Translations under genes and position numbers: made by a program
The notes under the pieces: model-generated
Database searches by the model: none
Told to the model about the DNA's origin: nothing
What the model saw: only the letters and a program-made list of their open reading frames with translations
NCBI GenBank assembly: GCA_026413225.1
Contig: CM048552.1
Span: 28,791,501 to 28,855,500 of the forward strand
Source: Otis tarda
Lineage: Eukaryota > Chordata > Aves > Otidiformes > Otididae
DNA length: 64,000 nt
Direction: 5' to 3'
Part shown: positions 37,883 to 50,349 of the stretch, piece by piece
How the letters are laid out: each line of letters opens with the position of its first letter
How positions within the stretch are numbered: the first letter of the stretch is position 1

Positions 37883-40800
37883 GTAAGTATCTCACTCTAA
37901 ATGCAGTTATGGTAGTGCTTTGCCAAGCCAAAAGCATCCCATAACAGTGGCCAAATGTCGCATGAAGGCTGAATTCACCAGTAGAACAGCTTAAATGGCC
38001 ACATACATCTTAACGACACTAGCTGAATGGAAGTAGAATGACATAGGTCTAAGGAAAATGTAAAAACATTGGAGGATGGAGTCAAAGGAAGCTTAGAGAA
38101 TATTACAGCATGGCAAATAGATGTACTAGTATGACAAAGTAATATAAGGAAGAAGCTTTCATTTTGCTTAACTCATCCAACACATCTTTTTGGTGTGCAA
38201 AGGTAGAAAACAGAGATAATTGAAACAAAGTACTAAAGGTAACTTCAGTACTCTAGATACTGACAATGCATTAGAATATCTGGGACATATACATAGGGCA
38301 CAGATATGACACAGGACCCACCTAAGACTCACAACCTTGTGAACTCAAGCAGACTACCTTAGAGCATATCAAATGGTAGTTGACACCTGCAATGATGCAC
38401 ATGAAATATTGTCAGAGTCAGAAAAATATTTTCTCTCCAAAAGTACCAAGTAAACACTCCCGTGAACATAACCACAAACACAAGATTTCTTTAATCTTTT
38501 TATCCCACTGATCTAACTCTATTGAAATATCTTTAGGTGGAGTTCTTAAAGAAGAAGATAGGTTTCACAGAGAAATGAGGGCCACTGGGCTGATGCCTTT
38601 GGACCTATGTTATTTCTCTTGCAAATTTAAATGGTCATTACTTAATAAGTTAGATGCAGAACAGTATACTGCATAATAAAGGCAGAGGACTCTGAAGCAT
38701 GGTCTTAACTTTAATTATTTGGAGAGGTTTATGAGATTCTTCTGTTCTTGGGGTTTCGATTTCTCTTTGGAAGACTAAATAAAATTAACTCAATTTCCAG
38801 CTGTGGACAGATTGTGGGCAGATAGATAATTACCCTGCCATACCCGTGGGTAGCCAGCTTCCCCCACTGTTCAGTAGCATTTGAATTGTTTGCCTTATCT
38901 CTCACTGGTTTTGACTTTGTTAAGAGGAATGAAGGTGACATTTATCTCTTAACACAAACATATATTAGTAAGCCATTTCTAGAGATGCAGGTTAAGTGAG
39001 GGACCATAAGGTACACATATGGGCAGACATATTAGAGCAATTTTAGTGACAACAAAGACCAGAAGGGAATTGTTACATTTGGAGAGAATGTGATTGAAAG
39101 TTAAAGGATAAATCAGTTATGTGTCACTATTCTCTCAATGCTAAAAGAAAGCAGGAAAATAATGACCTGTAATTCCAAAAGGGAGCAAAGAATCAGACCT
39201 TCTACAGGCAATGGGGGTGTTTCACCCCATACTCCTCTTTTGATTTCCACATGAAGCCATACACTGAATAAATTCCTGGCACAGTCTTGGCAAATTTCTT
39301 ATCACTGTAGCCAGTTATCAAATAACTAGGTTTGAAGTGACAAATGAATATTATGTGAAAAGCAAGTATTTTGGTAGTTTTTTGACACATCTGCTGTGTA
39401 ACCAATAAGAGCTGGATTCATCCAGATGGCAATGACGTTCGGGTAAACTACAACACTGACTTTAAGTGCTACAAAAAAGCAGGCATCTGACTCAAGTCAG
39501 GTGATACAGAATGTGTTACCCTGGCACCAACTTGCTCTAGAATCAACCGAGTGAAGCTACTTTGAAGAGAGACAAAAAAAGCCCAAGGTTGACTAGAGTT
39601 GGCCAGGAACAGGCCATGTCTGTACTTCAGCCCCTCATTAAAGCTCAGATATGGTTCTGCCTTCAGGCTCCTCCAGCCCCAGAGCTGTCTCCTAAGGCCT
39701 GATGCATGGTCTTTTTGCAAAATCTCCTAATGGCTAGAGTACTCAGAGAAGGGATACTTCTGTCACAGCTTCTCCTCAGCTTAAGGAGATTTGATCCCCA
39801 ATATACCATACTCAATAAGAGTGTCCTACCAAACTAGAGCTAAGTGCAAGAGTAAAAGAGGCTAGTGAGAAGATGCTCTCTAACCTTTCTTTCGAGGCTA
39901 GATCACTGTGCAGTCAAAAGGGCAAAAATGTTGAAGTCAAAAGACAATACAGAATCGAGGGTCTAACTCTGAGGTCTTTGGATTGATGCAGGTAGGTGGA
40001 GTCCCCCTGTGGATAGATAGGTGGAGTCCACTCCCTAGCCATTTGTAACATTTAAAAAAAAAATATTTATGGAACATAGAGTAGATAAAGATAGAAACAT
40101 CTAGGAAGCCTCCTTTTACCCAATTAATGACCATTCTTGTTGCTTTCAATATTCATCTGTCATCTTCAATATGGAAGATGACAGAAAGAAATATATATGA
40201 CTAGAAAATTCACCAAATTGACAATTTTTATATATTGGGTGATAAGTGATGATAGAAACTAACATGTTAACGTCCAGAGTTTTGGACAAATTCTTCTGAA
40301 AAATTAATTTGATTGCATTATAAATTCACAGTATTTTGTAACTAAAAGTTTTAAAATTTTATAAAATTACACAAAATTACAGTATGCTATCAGTACATTA
40401 TTTTGTTATTACTATTTTCAACTGATAGACAATGGGAAGGCAACCAAAATGCCTCCGCTTTTAACTCTAGACAAGAATGTGAAGGTAGTTGAGAAGAATT
40501 AAAGGAAAATGCTGCAAAATCTGAGAGCTGGTTTTAACCTGCACTAATAGTGGCACTGTAAGCAAAATGTGGAAGACTTTGCACAGATTCATAGTCAGTA
40601 CAGCAGTAATAATCCTTGACACGCATTATTTTCGAGTCGCTGCTGTCCCTATGCAAAGTGTTAAGACAGTGAACTTCCAAACCCAACCAGAGGATGTCAC
40701 AAACATTACCTCTCCACTCCATGAGACACAGCAGTGAGTCAGGGCAGGCCTCCGGGACACTTGAACCAAGTGGTGGAGTACAGCACCAAGGCAAGACAAG

Positions 40801-43437
40801 CCCTCAGAGGTTTAAACTCTCCCATTTCTGTCACTGTAACTTGATCTGACTCAGAGTCAGCAAACAGTGCATCTGCTGCTCTTTCTCATATCATCTGTAA
40901 AAAAAATGCACCCTGTGCATTTAGCAGGTTCTTGTTAAAGAAAAAAAAAAACCCAAACAACAAAAATTCCACATTTTTTTCAGATTTAAAAACTCTATAA
41001 ATTTCTTCTATTCTTTTTTAACCACAGATTTTATTTCACCAAACTTCTTTTTTTTCACTGTCTTACAATATTTTACAGCATCTCAGTTGAAAAGAAAATG
41101 AAACTGATGTGGACATGTGGCATATAGGGACCACAAAATTTCTCTGCATGTGTTCTCTTCTACTCAGTTTACATGGGCAATAAGGATAATAGAATTTCCA
41201 CAGCTTTTTCACCTTTCATACCCATTCCGGATTCTTTAAGGGTCTCTGAGGGACTGGTTTTAAGCATGCCATTTAGTGGCCCATAGAAAATACAAATTAA
41301 TTAATCTGATTTTTAAAATGTCCACTCACTTTGGTACATAAAATTATTTATTTGAAAAGTATTATTTTCCAGAAGATATATGATACTATTGCAAATGATC
41401 ACAGGGAATTTGAAAACACAAGTTCAAAATGTCTGTTGTATACAATCCCTGCACAGACGGAGCCAGATATTGCTCCCTGCTCCCTATTTAAAATTGCCAT
41501 TAACATAAACAAAAGTTAAGTATTTTTCAATTACTCTATATCCCTTTTATCCTTAGAGGGTCAGAGTCTGCAAGCACCTGATTCAGTTCCAGAGGGATTC
41601 AGTCACCACTAGCACACCATATAGCGTCAAGTACAGGCACTGCAATATGTTGAATGGTGGAGGATGTCAAGGGGTAAGAGTTAAGTCTGCTGTGAATCGG
41701 AATTTGCAGACTGAGTCCATCTCTAACATATGCTCAGTTTCAAATATATATTTATTGTAAAAACGGTTCCAGAGTACATACACACTGAACACGTTTAGGA
41801 TGCATTTGTTTTGCTTTAGTTGTCTTCTGAAGACTTTGATAGTGCTCTTCAACAGACAAGAGCTTGGAGACTATCAGTCACCATTTTGATATAGTTTCAA
41901 GACGTGGAGTGTCATAATTGCAGTCTAGGAAATGCTGGACTAAGTCCTGAATACTACTGGAGTAGTGGGCACTTATTACACAATATTGCTTAAGCGCAGT
42001 ATTTCCTGTACTTACAGTAAGAAGCACTACAACATGGTGATAATCAAAATTAAGTAGAAGCGTCACTTTCCATGCACTTTGTTGTTTGCATACACAAGGA
42101 TGCCCTAACAAATTAAATCTTGTATGCTTCATTAAACCTAAACAACAACAAATCTTCAAACAAATGTTATGTCGGCTCAATTCTGCAACAGTTAAAGGCC
42201 CAATAGGTTTATTAATTTTCTGTTTCATCTGAGGCTGAAAAGATAATGACCAAATGCCTTGCTCTTCTGCCAGTCAACATAACTCAAAGGAACAATAAGC
42301 CACTTACATACGTATTCAAAAAATGCTACCCTCAGGTCCAAATCCTCCCAGCCAACTCTTCTGACCTGCTGCCTTTAATTATAGTTACAGGTCAGGGCCA
42401 AATTGTGGACTTAAGCACAGGTATTTATAGTTTAGGGCAATGCCATTTCTTGCTCCTCAGAGAGCGATTTAGCTAGAAAAAGGGTCTTATTCAAACCAAA
42501 ACTGATAAAAGAGAGATTGACAGGAGGGAGACGTGGCTCCTCCTCCCTCCACAAAGGATGCTTCCTTGCTAGCAGACTCCTGCTCTCCTTCTCCCTCCTT
42601 CAGTTTGACAATTGCAGAGTGCCAAGAAGTGGAAATCATCCTTCCACTGGTGACATCTGTCTCCCCAAAGAGCTCCAGAGGCAGTTATTTTGATAGCTTT
42701 GGAGTCTGTCATATGATTAGGTGAATATCGAACAGTCTGGGACTTCATTCTCTTAGTGCTAGTTTCTGCGACTTGCATTTGATTGGCTGGAATTAATGCA
42801 ATGTATCATTTTATTTTAATTTTTTTTTTTTTTGTGCTAAGAAAGGGGAGGAAAAGGCTTAAATAAATTTATGCATAGGGCTTGCAGTTTAGGAATGCCT
42901 TTCTTTTCATTTATTGTATAGTATATCCATAACTATCAGTCAGCATTGTCCATTTATGCATCCACTGGCAATATTGAGTTTTCATTGTGAAAAGGTTGAT
43001 GCTTATGAACGTGTAAGAAAGCTTTATGTGCCACTTCTTTGCAAACAGAGACTTCAGAACAGTCTCCCTAATGAACCATAAAGGAAAAAGATTTTTAAAA
43101 ATAACAACTCTCTTAAGAAATGACATTTAAAAGCAGTACTGATTAATATCAGAAACAAGTCAAAAGAGTTAAAGAAGTTTTCAGTATTATCCTTTTCAGC
43201 ATGGCTATCAATAGGAAGCTGACAATAGTATTATTGCTATTTACATATTGGTAACACGCTGGTATGAATTTGCATAACGTATTGTGGTTCTATGCTCTAG
43301 GGAGTTGCATTGTAACATATTGGTGCTTAATGAACTCTGAAAAAATTGATTTTCCACAGAGTAAATTAAGGAATGCATTATAGCTGTTAAAGCAATCTTA
43401 AGGGAAATCTGAGGCTTCCACTGCAGCACCGTGCTTA
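37883..43437. other. AT-rich noncoding spacer
   Basis: It holds a 12-bp perfect hairpin at 40156-40185 (listed) and an approximate duplication of ATAGGTGGAGTCC-type sequence near 39990-40035. ORFs reach 116 aa (41878-42228, minus) without domains. A 14-T tract is at about 42820-42833. Nothing else is recognised. Confidence 0.5.
40156..40185. repeat. Perfect 12-bp inverted repeat (hairpin)
   Basis: TCTGTCATCTTC (40156-40167) and GAAGATGACAGA (40174-40185) are exact reverse complements around the 6-nt spacer AATATG. Confidence 0.9.
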
Positions 43438-43610
43438 GTAAGTAATAAATTACATGTTATACTTATTTGCCTTAATTCATGCTAATTTTGTCCAATTAAT
43501 GTATCACAGTAATTCAGAAGCCTGTCACAGGAGAGCTAATTATTTATTGGATTTTTGTGTTCAGCTCCCTAGGAGTCTACTAGCAAACAAACTTGCGACT
43601 GTCTTTCTGT
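43438..43610. promoter_or_regulatory. Homeodomain-motif-rich block, candidate enhancer
   Basis: Within about 170 bp lie ATGCTAAT (43479-43486, one base from the POU octamer ATGCAAAT), CCAATTAATG (43492-43501), TAATTA (43537-43542) inside GCTAATTATTTATTGG, and CTGTCA (MEIS/TGIF type) near 43522. Clusters like this are typical of conserved developmental enhancers, but short AT-rich motifs are cheap in this composition. No conservation data could be consulted. Confidence 0.25.
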
Positions 43611-46600
43611 TAGGTCCACAATGACATTCTTATGTCTTACTGCAGAAAGAAAAACAATGTTATTATTTTCTGGTTTCAGTTGTAAAAATGGATCATTATT
43701 CATGTAAGTTAGTTTTTTTGTTTACAAACTGGTGTCACTTTGTGACAGACTGCCATGCTGTTAGGAGGAGATCCAATGTTTTTCCTCTTCCTGTAAATGC
43801 CTGAACATGACATAATTCCTATTAAAGATCATGGCGGTACTTTTCACAACCTGAAAGCTTCTGCTGAGTGTGTGTAAAGTTCAAGAAAAAAAAACCTCTT
43901 CACATTATTTTCACTGAAACCTATGCTTTTCAAAATCCATTGGCTTGAAAAATCAAGCACAACGTGCCCATAGCAATTTATACTCTTTCACAAAAAATAG
44001 GTTTTTAACCTATTTTTTAGGTAGAATTTTAATTCACAGAAAAAAAAATGAATTATTTATGAGATTAATTTGTGCAATTCATACCTATAAATAATATGGC
44101 AGTTGCTAAATAATATGCACAGAGTGATAAGATGCAGACATCACAGTCAAACAATAACAGAGTCACCAGCTGTGAAATACCCACTCTCTGCTAGCATTCT
44201 GTCATGCACAAGCGTTTACAGAAAATTATTTGTTGGGGGTGGAAAGTATTAGATCTGATACTTGGCTTCTTCTCATGGGTAGCGGGAGAATACTTGTCAG
44301 TTGATTACATTCTTCTACCCTACGTGAAAAGAAGTGATATTTCTTTAAATGTGTAATACAAAGTGACGTTACCAGCAGGCTACATAAAATCATGTGATGT
44401 AACCTGCCATAATATGATGCACATGACCGACTGTGTCACAAATTTAAAGAGATTTATTTTAGAAGAACTGGTGAGAAAAAAAAAATATTACCCCTATTCC
44501 TTTTCCGTCAGTTGCCATTGATCTGTTTGCCTATAGCCAAATGAATACCTGGTAGTTCAATGAACGACTCTGAGCAATATACCATCTTACACTTACTGTA
44601 GCTATTATTTTCACTTAAAAAGCATCTGTCAAGTACTTCATCATTTTCTACCATTGTTTTTCAATGTCTCCATTCCTAGCAAGCACACAAAAAGTCAACA
44701 AAGAATTAATTATCCAGTCCTTGTTTCTTGGAAAACAATTATTTAATCATTTATGGCATTTAGAATTTGAAATTGTTTTCTTCATTTTCTTCCTTGACTT
44801 CTTTCACTCCAAAAAAACATAAAGCCTACACTGAATGTTAAGCATGTTTTAAATCCTATCAAAGCAAACAGGGATAATGACTGAGATTCCCCCTTAACTA
44901 AGAGCTTTATTTTCAAACTGCGTTACCTGGATGTTCTGGACAAGAGGAAAGAATATGGGCACCCCTTCCAAGGACAGGAGCACGTGTGGCCAACCATATC
45001 AGGCAAACATGATGGCTGTTTTATGAATAGTTCAGAAAAAGGTGTGAGCTATGCAAAAGAGTAACAATGAACAAAGAAAACTCCAGAATTGGGAAGAAAA
45101 GATCTTGTGACAATGTCAGAAAATTCTTCCTGGTAGCAAATATATCAGCTTTGAAAGCTCATTTGTCTGAAAATATTCATAACTTTTTCCACCTCTCAGT
45201 CCTTTTTTCTTATGAGTAGTCTACATCATTGCCTATATGGAGAAGTTTAAATAGCCTCTTCTCATGAGCCAAAATCCACACAACCTGACACTGAAAATCA
45301 TCTAAAACACTAATCATATGGAACAGGTGGCAGAGGGTTTGCATTGTAAAGATGTCACACTGTGGATATACAGAATAGGAAAAAGCCTAAAAAGTTAAAA
45401 CAAGATTGGAAATCCCTAGCTGGAATAAATGTTTTAAAGTGCCCATGTTTACTCTCTTGTTAAGCTAATATGTTTGCTTCTGCTAGACGTAGCAGAAAGT
45501 TAGAAGTTAACTTTTGTGTTACTTTAACCTAATATAGAAACTTTAAAAAAACACAATACCAAAACACCCTTGGAGAGGGAAGGCTGGCTATAAGGAACTA
45601 GATATTCATTAGAGACTCCATTTGTGACAGAGCTTTGACTATGTTTGTTCCTCAGGAAGGTAGTAAGGAAGGGTATCGTACTTTTCCTCTGCTTCTTTCT
45701 GGTTGTGACAGCTAATAAATGCCTCACTTTAAAATCTTCTTCTTTCCATAGAGGCAGATGTTTTTTTGCTAGTTATTTAATTGAGTTCCTCTCTAGTTAT
45801 TCAGAATATGACAAAAGAAATCAAATTTCAAGCACCACCTTCTACCACAGAAACATATGGAAAACCTGAGTCGGACAGCAGCAAGCGGCAAGGCTGCTAC
45901 GAACTTCAACAACCTGAGAGTTCATCTGCAGTCTCTTGTTACACTAAACACCTGTAGATTATAATTTCTGGAACTATAACTTTCCCAGCACCAGTGTGTT
46001 TTGTCATTCTTCCTGACACCTGACATGTTCTGACACATGGTTTCTTTCCAACACAAAGACAACTCCTTTCTCCACACCTGGAATGTCTTTGTCTCACTTC
46101 TTCACTCTCCCATGCTCTCCTGCCAGCTCCCTGGCAAAGATCCATCAACGAAGGGTCTCACATCTCCCTTTTCAGACTGACAAGATTGTAGTGGTCCTTC
46201 ATCATCCAAAAAATGTAGAAAGGCTTTTTATGAAAGTACAAATACGTATTGAAGATCACATTCACAATGCATATATTTGTGTAATCAGTGTCTATACAGT
46301 GTTTCCTGCCATACAAAAACTCTCCTGTTAAGCCAATAGGCCTTCTTTGCCAGACTATGAAAGATATTTAAAAAAAAAAAAAAAAAGGAAGTGTGAAGCA
46401 GGGTGTAATTTTGGGGAAGATCCCCACTGGATGTATTCTCTCCCTTCTTCTCTTGAAGGAAACAGAGAAAGGTTTTATAGATTATAGAGATTCCCAAACC
46501 AAGTCTCAGTGGTTTCAAAAACTAGTGCTGTCTGAAATAGCTGCATACTTTTTATCCACAGCTGGATGCAGAGCCAGCACAATGTCTTTCTGGCAGTTCA

Positions 46601-46852
46601 TATTATCATGGACAAAATCACTGCCAGTATCACTAGAGAGAGAGAGAAAGATATGGATACACTCATAAAGCTGCAAGCTTATACAAATAGCATTCATTTA
46701 CTCACTGAGTTCAGAGACAGATTATTTAAAGAAATGGAGGGCAATGATAGCAAGACTTTTAAATGATAACTAAGCAGCACCTTGGCCTCAATTACAACAC
46801 TATATTAAAGCAGAAATCATATAAAGAAAAAGGTGACCCAACTCAACATTAA
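43611..46852. other. AT-rich noncoding spacer with small hairpins
   Basis: It contains a perfect 12-bp hairpin at 43992-44018 and an imperfect 11-bp stem (GCAGGCTACAT, 44375-44385, with ATGTAACCTGC, 44397-44407). A 17-A tract is at 46370-46386. No gene source could be recognised upstream of that A-tract, so a retrocopy is not claimed. Confidence 0.5.
43992..44018. repeat. Perfect 12-bp inverted repeat (hairpin)
   Basis: AAAAAATAGGTT (43992-44003) and AACCTATTTTTT (44007-44018) are exact reverse complements with a 3-nt TTT loop. The terminal T-run makes it look like a bacterial terminator, but in this genome context that reading is not supported. Confidence 0.9.
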
Positions 46853-46930
46853 TCATAGAATGACAAAACCACGCAGGTCGGACGGAAGCTCCAGAAGTCA
46901 AAGCAGGTCCATTGGATCAGGCTGCCCTCC
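46853..46930 (-). mobile_element. Divergent CR1 LINE 3'-end fragment
   Basis: AATCATAGAATGACAAAACC leads into GCAGGTCGGACGGAAGC, TCCAGAAGTC, AAAGCAGGTCCATTGG and ATCAGGCTGCCC. This follows the order of a CR1 subfamily whose reverse complement reads GGTTGGAAGGGACCTC, GGAGATCATC, AAGCAGGGTCACC, AGCAGGTTGCCC. It is on the minus strand, more diverged than the 26.3 and 32.2 kb copies, and truncated. Confidence 0.75.
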
Positions 46931-49900
46931 TGGCGAATGATTAGCTTACTGGGGCATAATAGAAATTAGAGATAGCTAGACAAGGAAGGAGGTTAGTGAT
47001 TTGTTATAGAGTGAATTGTAGCAATAGAGAAGAAAGGGGAAAGGAAACTCAAAAGTGGCCATAAAAATGAGGCAGAGTATGGCTACAAATAGAAGCTGCA
47101 GGTGACTACACATCCTGCATCTTGCTCCCAAGTTGTCTTACAACGTAGGTGACTGAATGAGTTGTACTAATAGACACCCACTGCAGATCTTCACTTTCCT
47201 GCCTGCCAGTGGTCAACCAAGACTAAGAATACCGAGAGCCTTGCTTCCAGGACCCACTCATGACCGGATTCCACATCCTAAGCACCATGATCTACTCTTT
47301 CCTGTCAGCTGTATATGACTCTTACATTCCTGTTTCATGTCTTCCAAACACTACCAAAATGAATTATAACTATTTGTCTGTAATTGGAAAGGTGACTCTC
47401 CAGTTTTGCCTAGAGTTTGAAAACAAGTTTGCTTGTTTTGATATTATCAAGTTGATTAGCAAAAAAATAGCAAGAGTTCTGCTTTCTTATCAGTGTCTCA
47501 TACTATTGTGGATTTCCTTTTTTCCCATCTAGGGATTCTGGTATATATTGATGTGCTTTTGCAGGAGAGAGGCGAGAACACAGCCAGTGCTTCTATAATG
47601 CTTGCTGCTAGAACTGCAGTTGCTGACTTCCTACAAAACTCTGTTTCTTGCAAATAATGGTTGCATATGTAAATACAGGACCTGCAGTAATCAACTTCAG
47701 AACTACAGTTCAATAAAATAACTTACGAATAGCCCCATTACACAAGTGACGCTACCTGATGTGCAATTGACCTCATGGTCTATTGGAGGGTTGCATCTCT
47801 CCCGCTGCTCATACGAAACTCTTTTTTTTTTTTTTCCAGAATACCACTGCAGTTCACTGTTCTATTTTGTACATGTTTTATATTGTTCTGCTGGCATTAA
47901 CAGAGGGGCTCCTTTGAGATCTTCAGGTGAAATGTATTATAGAAATGCAAATAAACTACCGGCTTATTATTTGATGCAGAGGCTCAGAGGCTGCTGTATA
48001 GCTCTAACTAGCCATTAACATTTCCTTTCCATGCCTATCAGTATGCACTCAGAGATTGATAGATGATGGTTTTATAATTCTTAAATACTTTTTTGATATC
48101 CTAAACCTATAGAGCCTTCAGACATTTTGTTCAGGAGATTTGGAATACTTTGCTAGTTGAAATAAAAAGAGCTTCAACTGGCAGGGGTTTAAATCCAAAC
48201 ATTTAAGGCATTGATTTTACTTAGTTTTTCTAAAGTAACTCCTTTAGGAAATTGAGTGCTACATTGCTAATTTTAACTTTATTCATTTTAAAGTGCTCCA
48301 GGATACTAGCACAAAGGGCACTGTAAAAATTGCATTGTGCTGTATTAGGTTTGAATAGGATGAGTTATAGAACTGTCTGAGACTTTGAATTTCCAGAATT
48401 TAGTTATTACAATGCTTATAAACCTAAAGGTTTCTTATGTACGCATTTTATGTTTGGGGTTTTTTTTTCTTAATAATCATAATTTCTAAGAAATATCTGC
48501 TATACATAGTCTGTCACTAAAGCTTTAAAATATTTTCTATTGCAATACAGCTGTACAAAAAGATATTATAGAACAGTTGTTCACACCTACATAAATATAA
48601 TTTAAAATGCAAATGTTCATTGCCTAAATTACAGTGGAAATTCATTTTTCATGCAATGAATCTTGAAAGTATTTCCAGTGTAGATTAACCTGCAATAGGA
48701 TTTTTCTTTTGCAATATGATAAGTACACTCACCTTGTATAAATCTGCGTACAGCATGCAAAAATCTGTCTGATTACATATTACATAGTGAGTGTAAGTGG
48801 TTGTGTATTCACAGCAATCAATGCAAAGTAAAATTATTTGTATGTATTTTGAATTTTAGAACATTTTTACTATAAGAGATTTTGAGGTTTATGGCCTACT
48901 ACAGCACAAGTAAATATACAATAAAAATACAATAAGCATTGTATTAATTTTCCTTTGATGATTATAAAAATTTATTCAGGAATATATAATTTATTTCAGT
49001 AAAAACTACTTCATCATACTTTAACTTTTAAAACAATAATATAGTTTCATAGGTGTATTCTTCACATAAGTATTCCTTAACAAAAATAGATGGCATAGTG
49101 TGAAAATATGAGATATTGCAAAGATTCTGATTTTTCCTCTCTGTTTTCCAGTAATTTGTCTCAATCTCATGTATAATCTAGCATTCACTGCAAGTGATAA
49201 ATATCTATCACAAAAAGGCATAGAATTACTTTAACAGCAATAAGCTAAAATTGAAAAATACCATGAGTTCAGAGGGAAAAATAATCAAAAGTATTAAAAA
49301 GGTAAACATTGGAAGAATAAATTGAACATTCCTTAATTGCTGTTTCAAGACCAGTGGAAAATATTCCTCACACATACAGTGGATTTTTTTCCCCCTGCCT
49401 CTCAACAAGGGATAATTTGTGAAGGGATAACTTAGAAAAAACAAGGTGGATGAACTTTAAGCAACATTTTAATAGATATACCACCAAACTTCAGCAGGTC
49501 TCTGGGGAGAAAGATCGATGGGATGTATGTTATCACTAACATCAAAAAGAATAGATCTATCACAGAAAAAAAACCCCAAACTATTTAAAAATTTAAAGCA
49601 TTATCTATAGCATTTTTATTCAAAGGCTTTTTTGAACAATTGTGTTTGCTTGCACACTTCTTTGACAATAGAAAGTTCCCACAAACCCTACCCTCATGGT
49701 CAAAGGACCAAATGGACTTTTTAGATTCCATGTGTAACTAGATTTGATAGGTACTTCAATTCTGTTTAAAATATATACACATTAGTGATTATAAGTCATC
49801 TTAGCTTTAAAGGAAGAGGGCAACAGTGCAGTCACCCCAAAGTAAAAAAAAATGATAGCAAAGTCAGGCAATTATACACATTTTTGCTTTTATGTTCTCT

Positions 49901-50007
49901 ATTTTAAAATATATGTTTATCACAATAAAACATGCACTACATAATATTTATCTTATGTTATCTGCGTGAGCCATATTCAAAAGAAATTGAAACCCATGGT
50001 TGTCTTC
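46931..50007. other. AT-rich noncoding spacer
   Basis: A 14-T tract followed by CCAG (47822-47839) resembles an acceptor and is followed by an open frame to a modest donor (TTCAG/GTGAAA) near 47927. This is attributed to chance. The part from 48400 to 49600 is especially AT-rich. No gene or repeat is recognised. Confidence 0.5.
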
Positions 50008-50346
50008 TCATTGATCTCTGTATTTCTTGGAGTATGTCTTTTGTATATTTCCATTATGTCCTTCATTCTTATACCATAGATCTGCCTTTTTTTCTTCCTC
50101 GCTGAGACCAACAAAATTTGTGGTTTTATCATCAGACATTTGTTCAGCACCAAAATACTGTATGCACTTTATTGATGAACAGAAAGTGCAATTGTTTATA
50201 CTAAAGAGACCCATTGACTTGAATAGCACAGGGACTCTAAAGACCCCCAGCCTGCAATGCGTGTATGGCAAAACACGCCCTGATGTGCCAGGAAGAATGT
50301 AGACCAGAGCAGTCAGTAGCAGGGAGGCAACATGAACCAGAAGCAT
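50008..50346 (-). other. Candidate small secreted-protein ORF, 112 aa (weak)
   Basis: From an ATG at 50346-50344 the minus strand opens 112 codons to a TGA at 50010-50008. The first residues, MLLVHVASLLLTALVYILPG, form a textbook hydrophobic signal-peptide-like leader. The rest contains cysteines (THCRLG, NNCTFCSSIKC) and a charged tail (GLSEEEKKADLWYKNEGHN). The length is within chance expectation for this window. A T-rich strand readily encodes hydrophobic runs, and I recognise no family. No flanking exon or poly(A) signal ties it to a transcript. Confidence 0.15.
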
Positions 50347-50349
50347 CAC

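Noticed and set aside
43992-44018. Rho-independent terminator (stem followed by T-run)
   Set aside because: The sequence is vertebrate nuclear DNA, the stem is AT-rich, and no transcription unit ends there.
46370-46386. Poly(A) tail of a processed pseudogene
   Set aside because: No gene-like sequence or target-site duplication could be recognised upstream. Similar A-tracts at 599, 36620 and 37209 are equally bare.
47840-47927. Exon-like segment after a T14-CCAG acceptor
   Set aside because: The acceptor is simply a poly-T run, the donor (GTGAAA) is weak, and the open frame is short.
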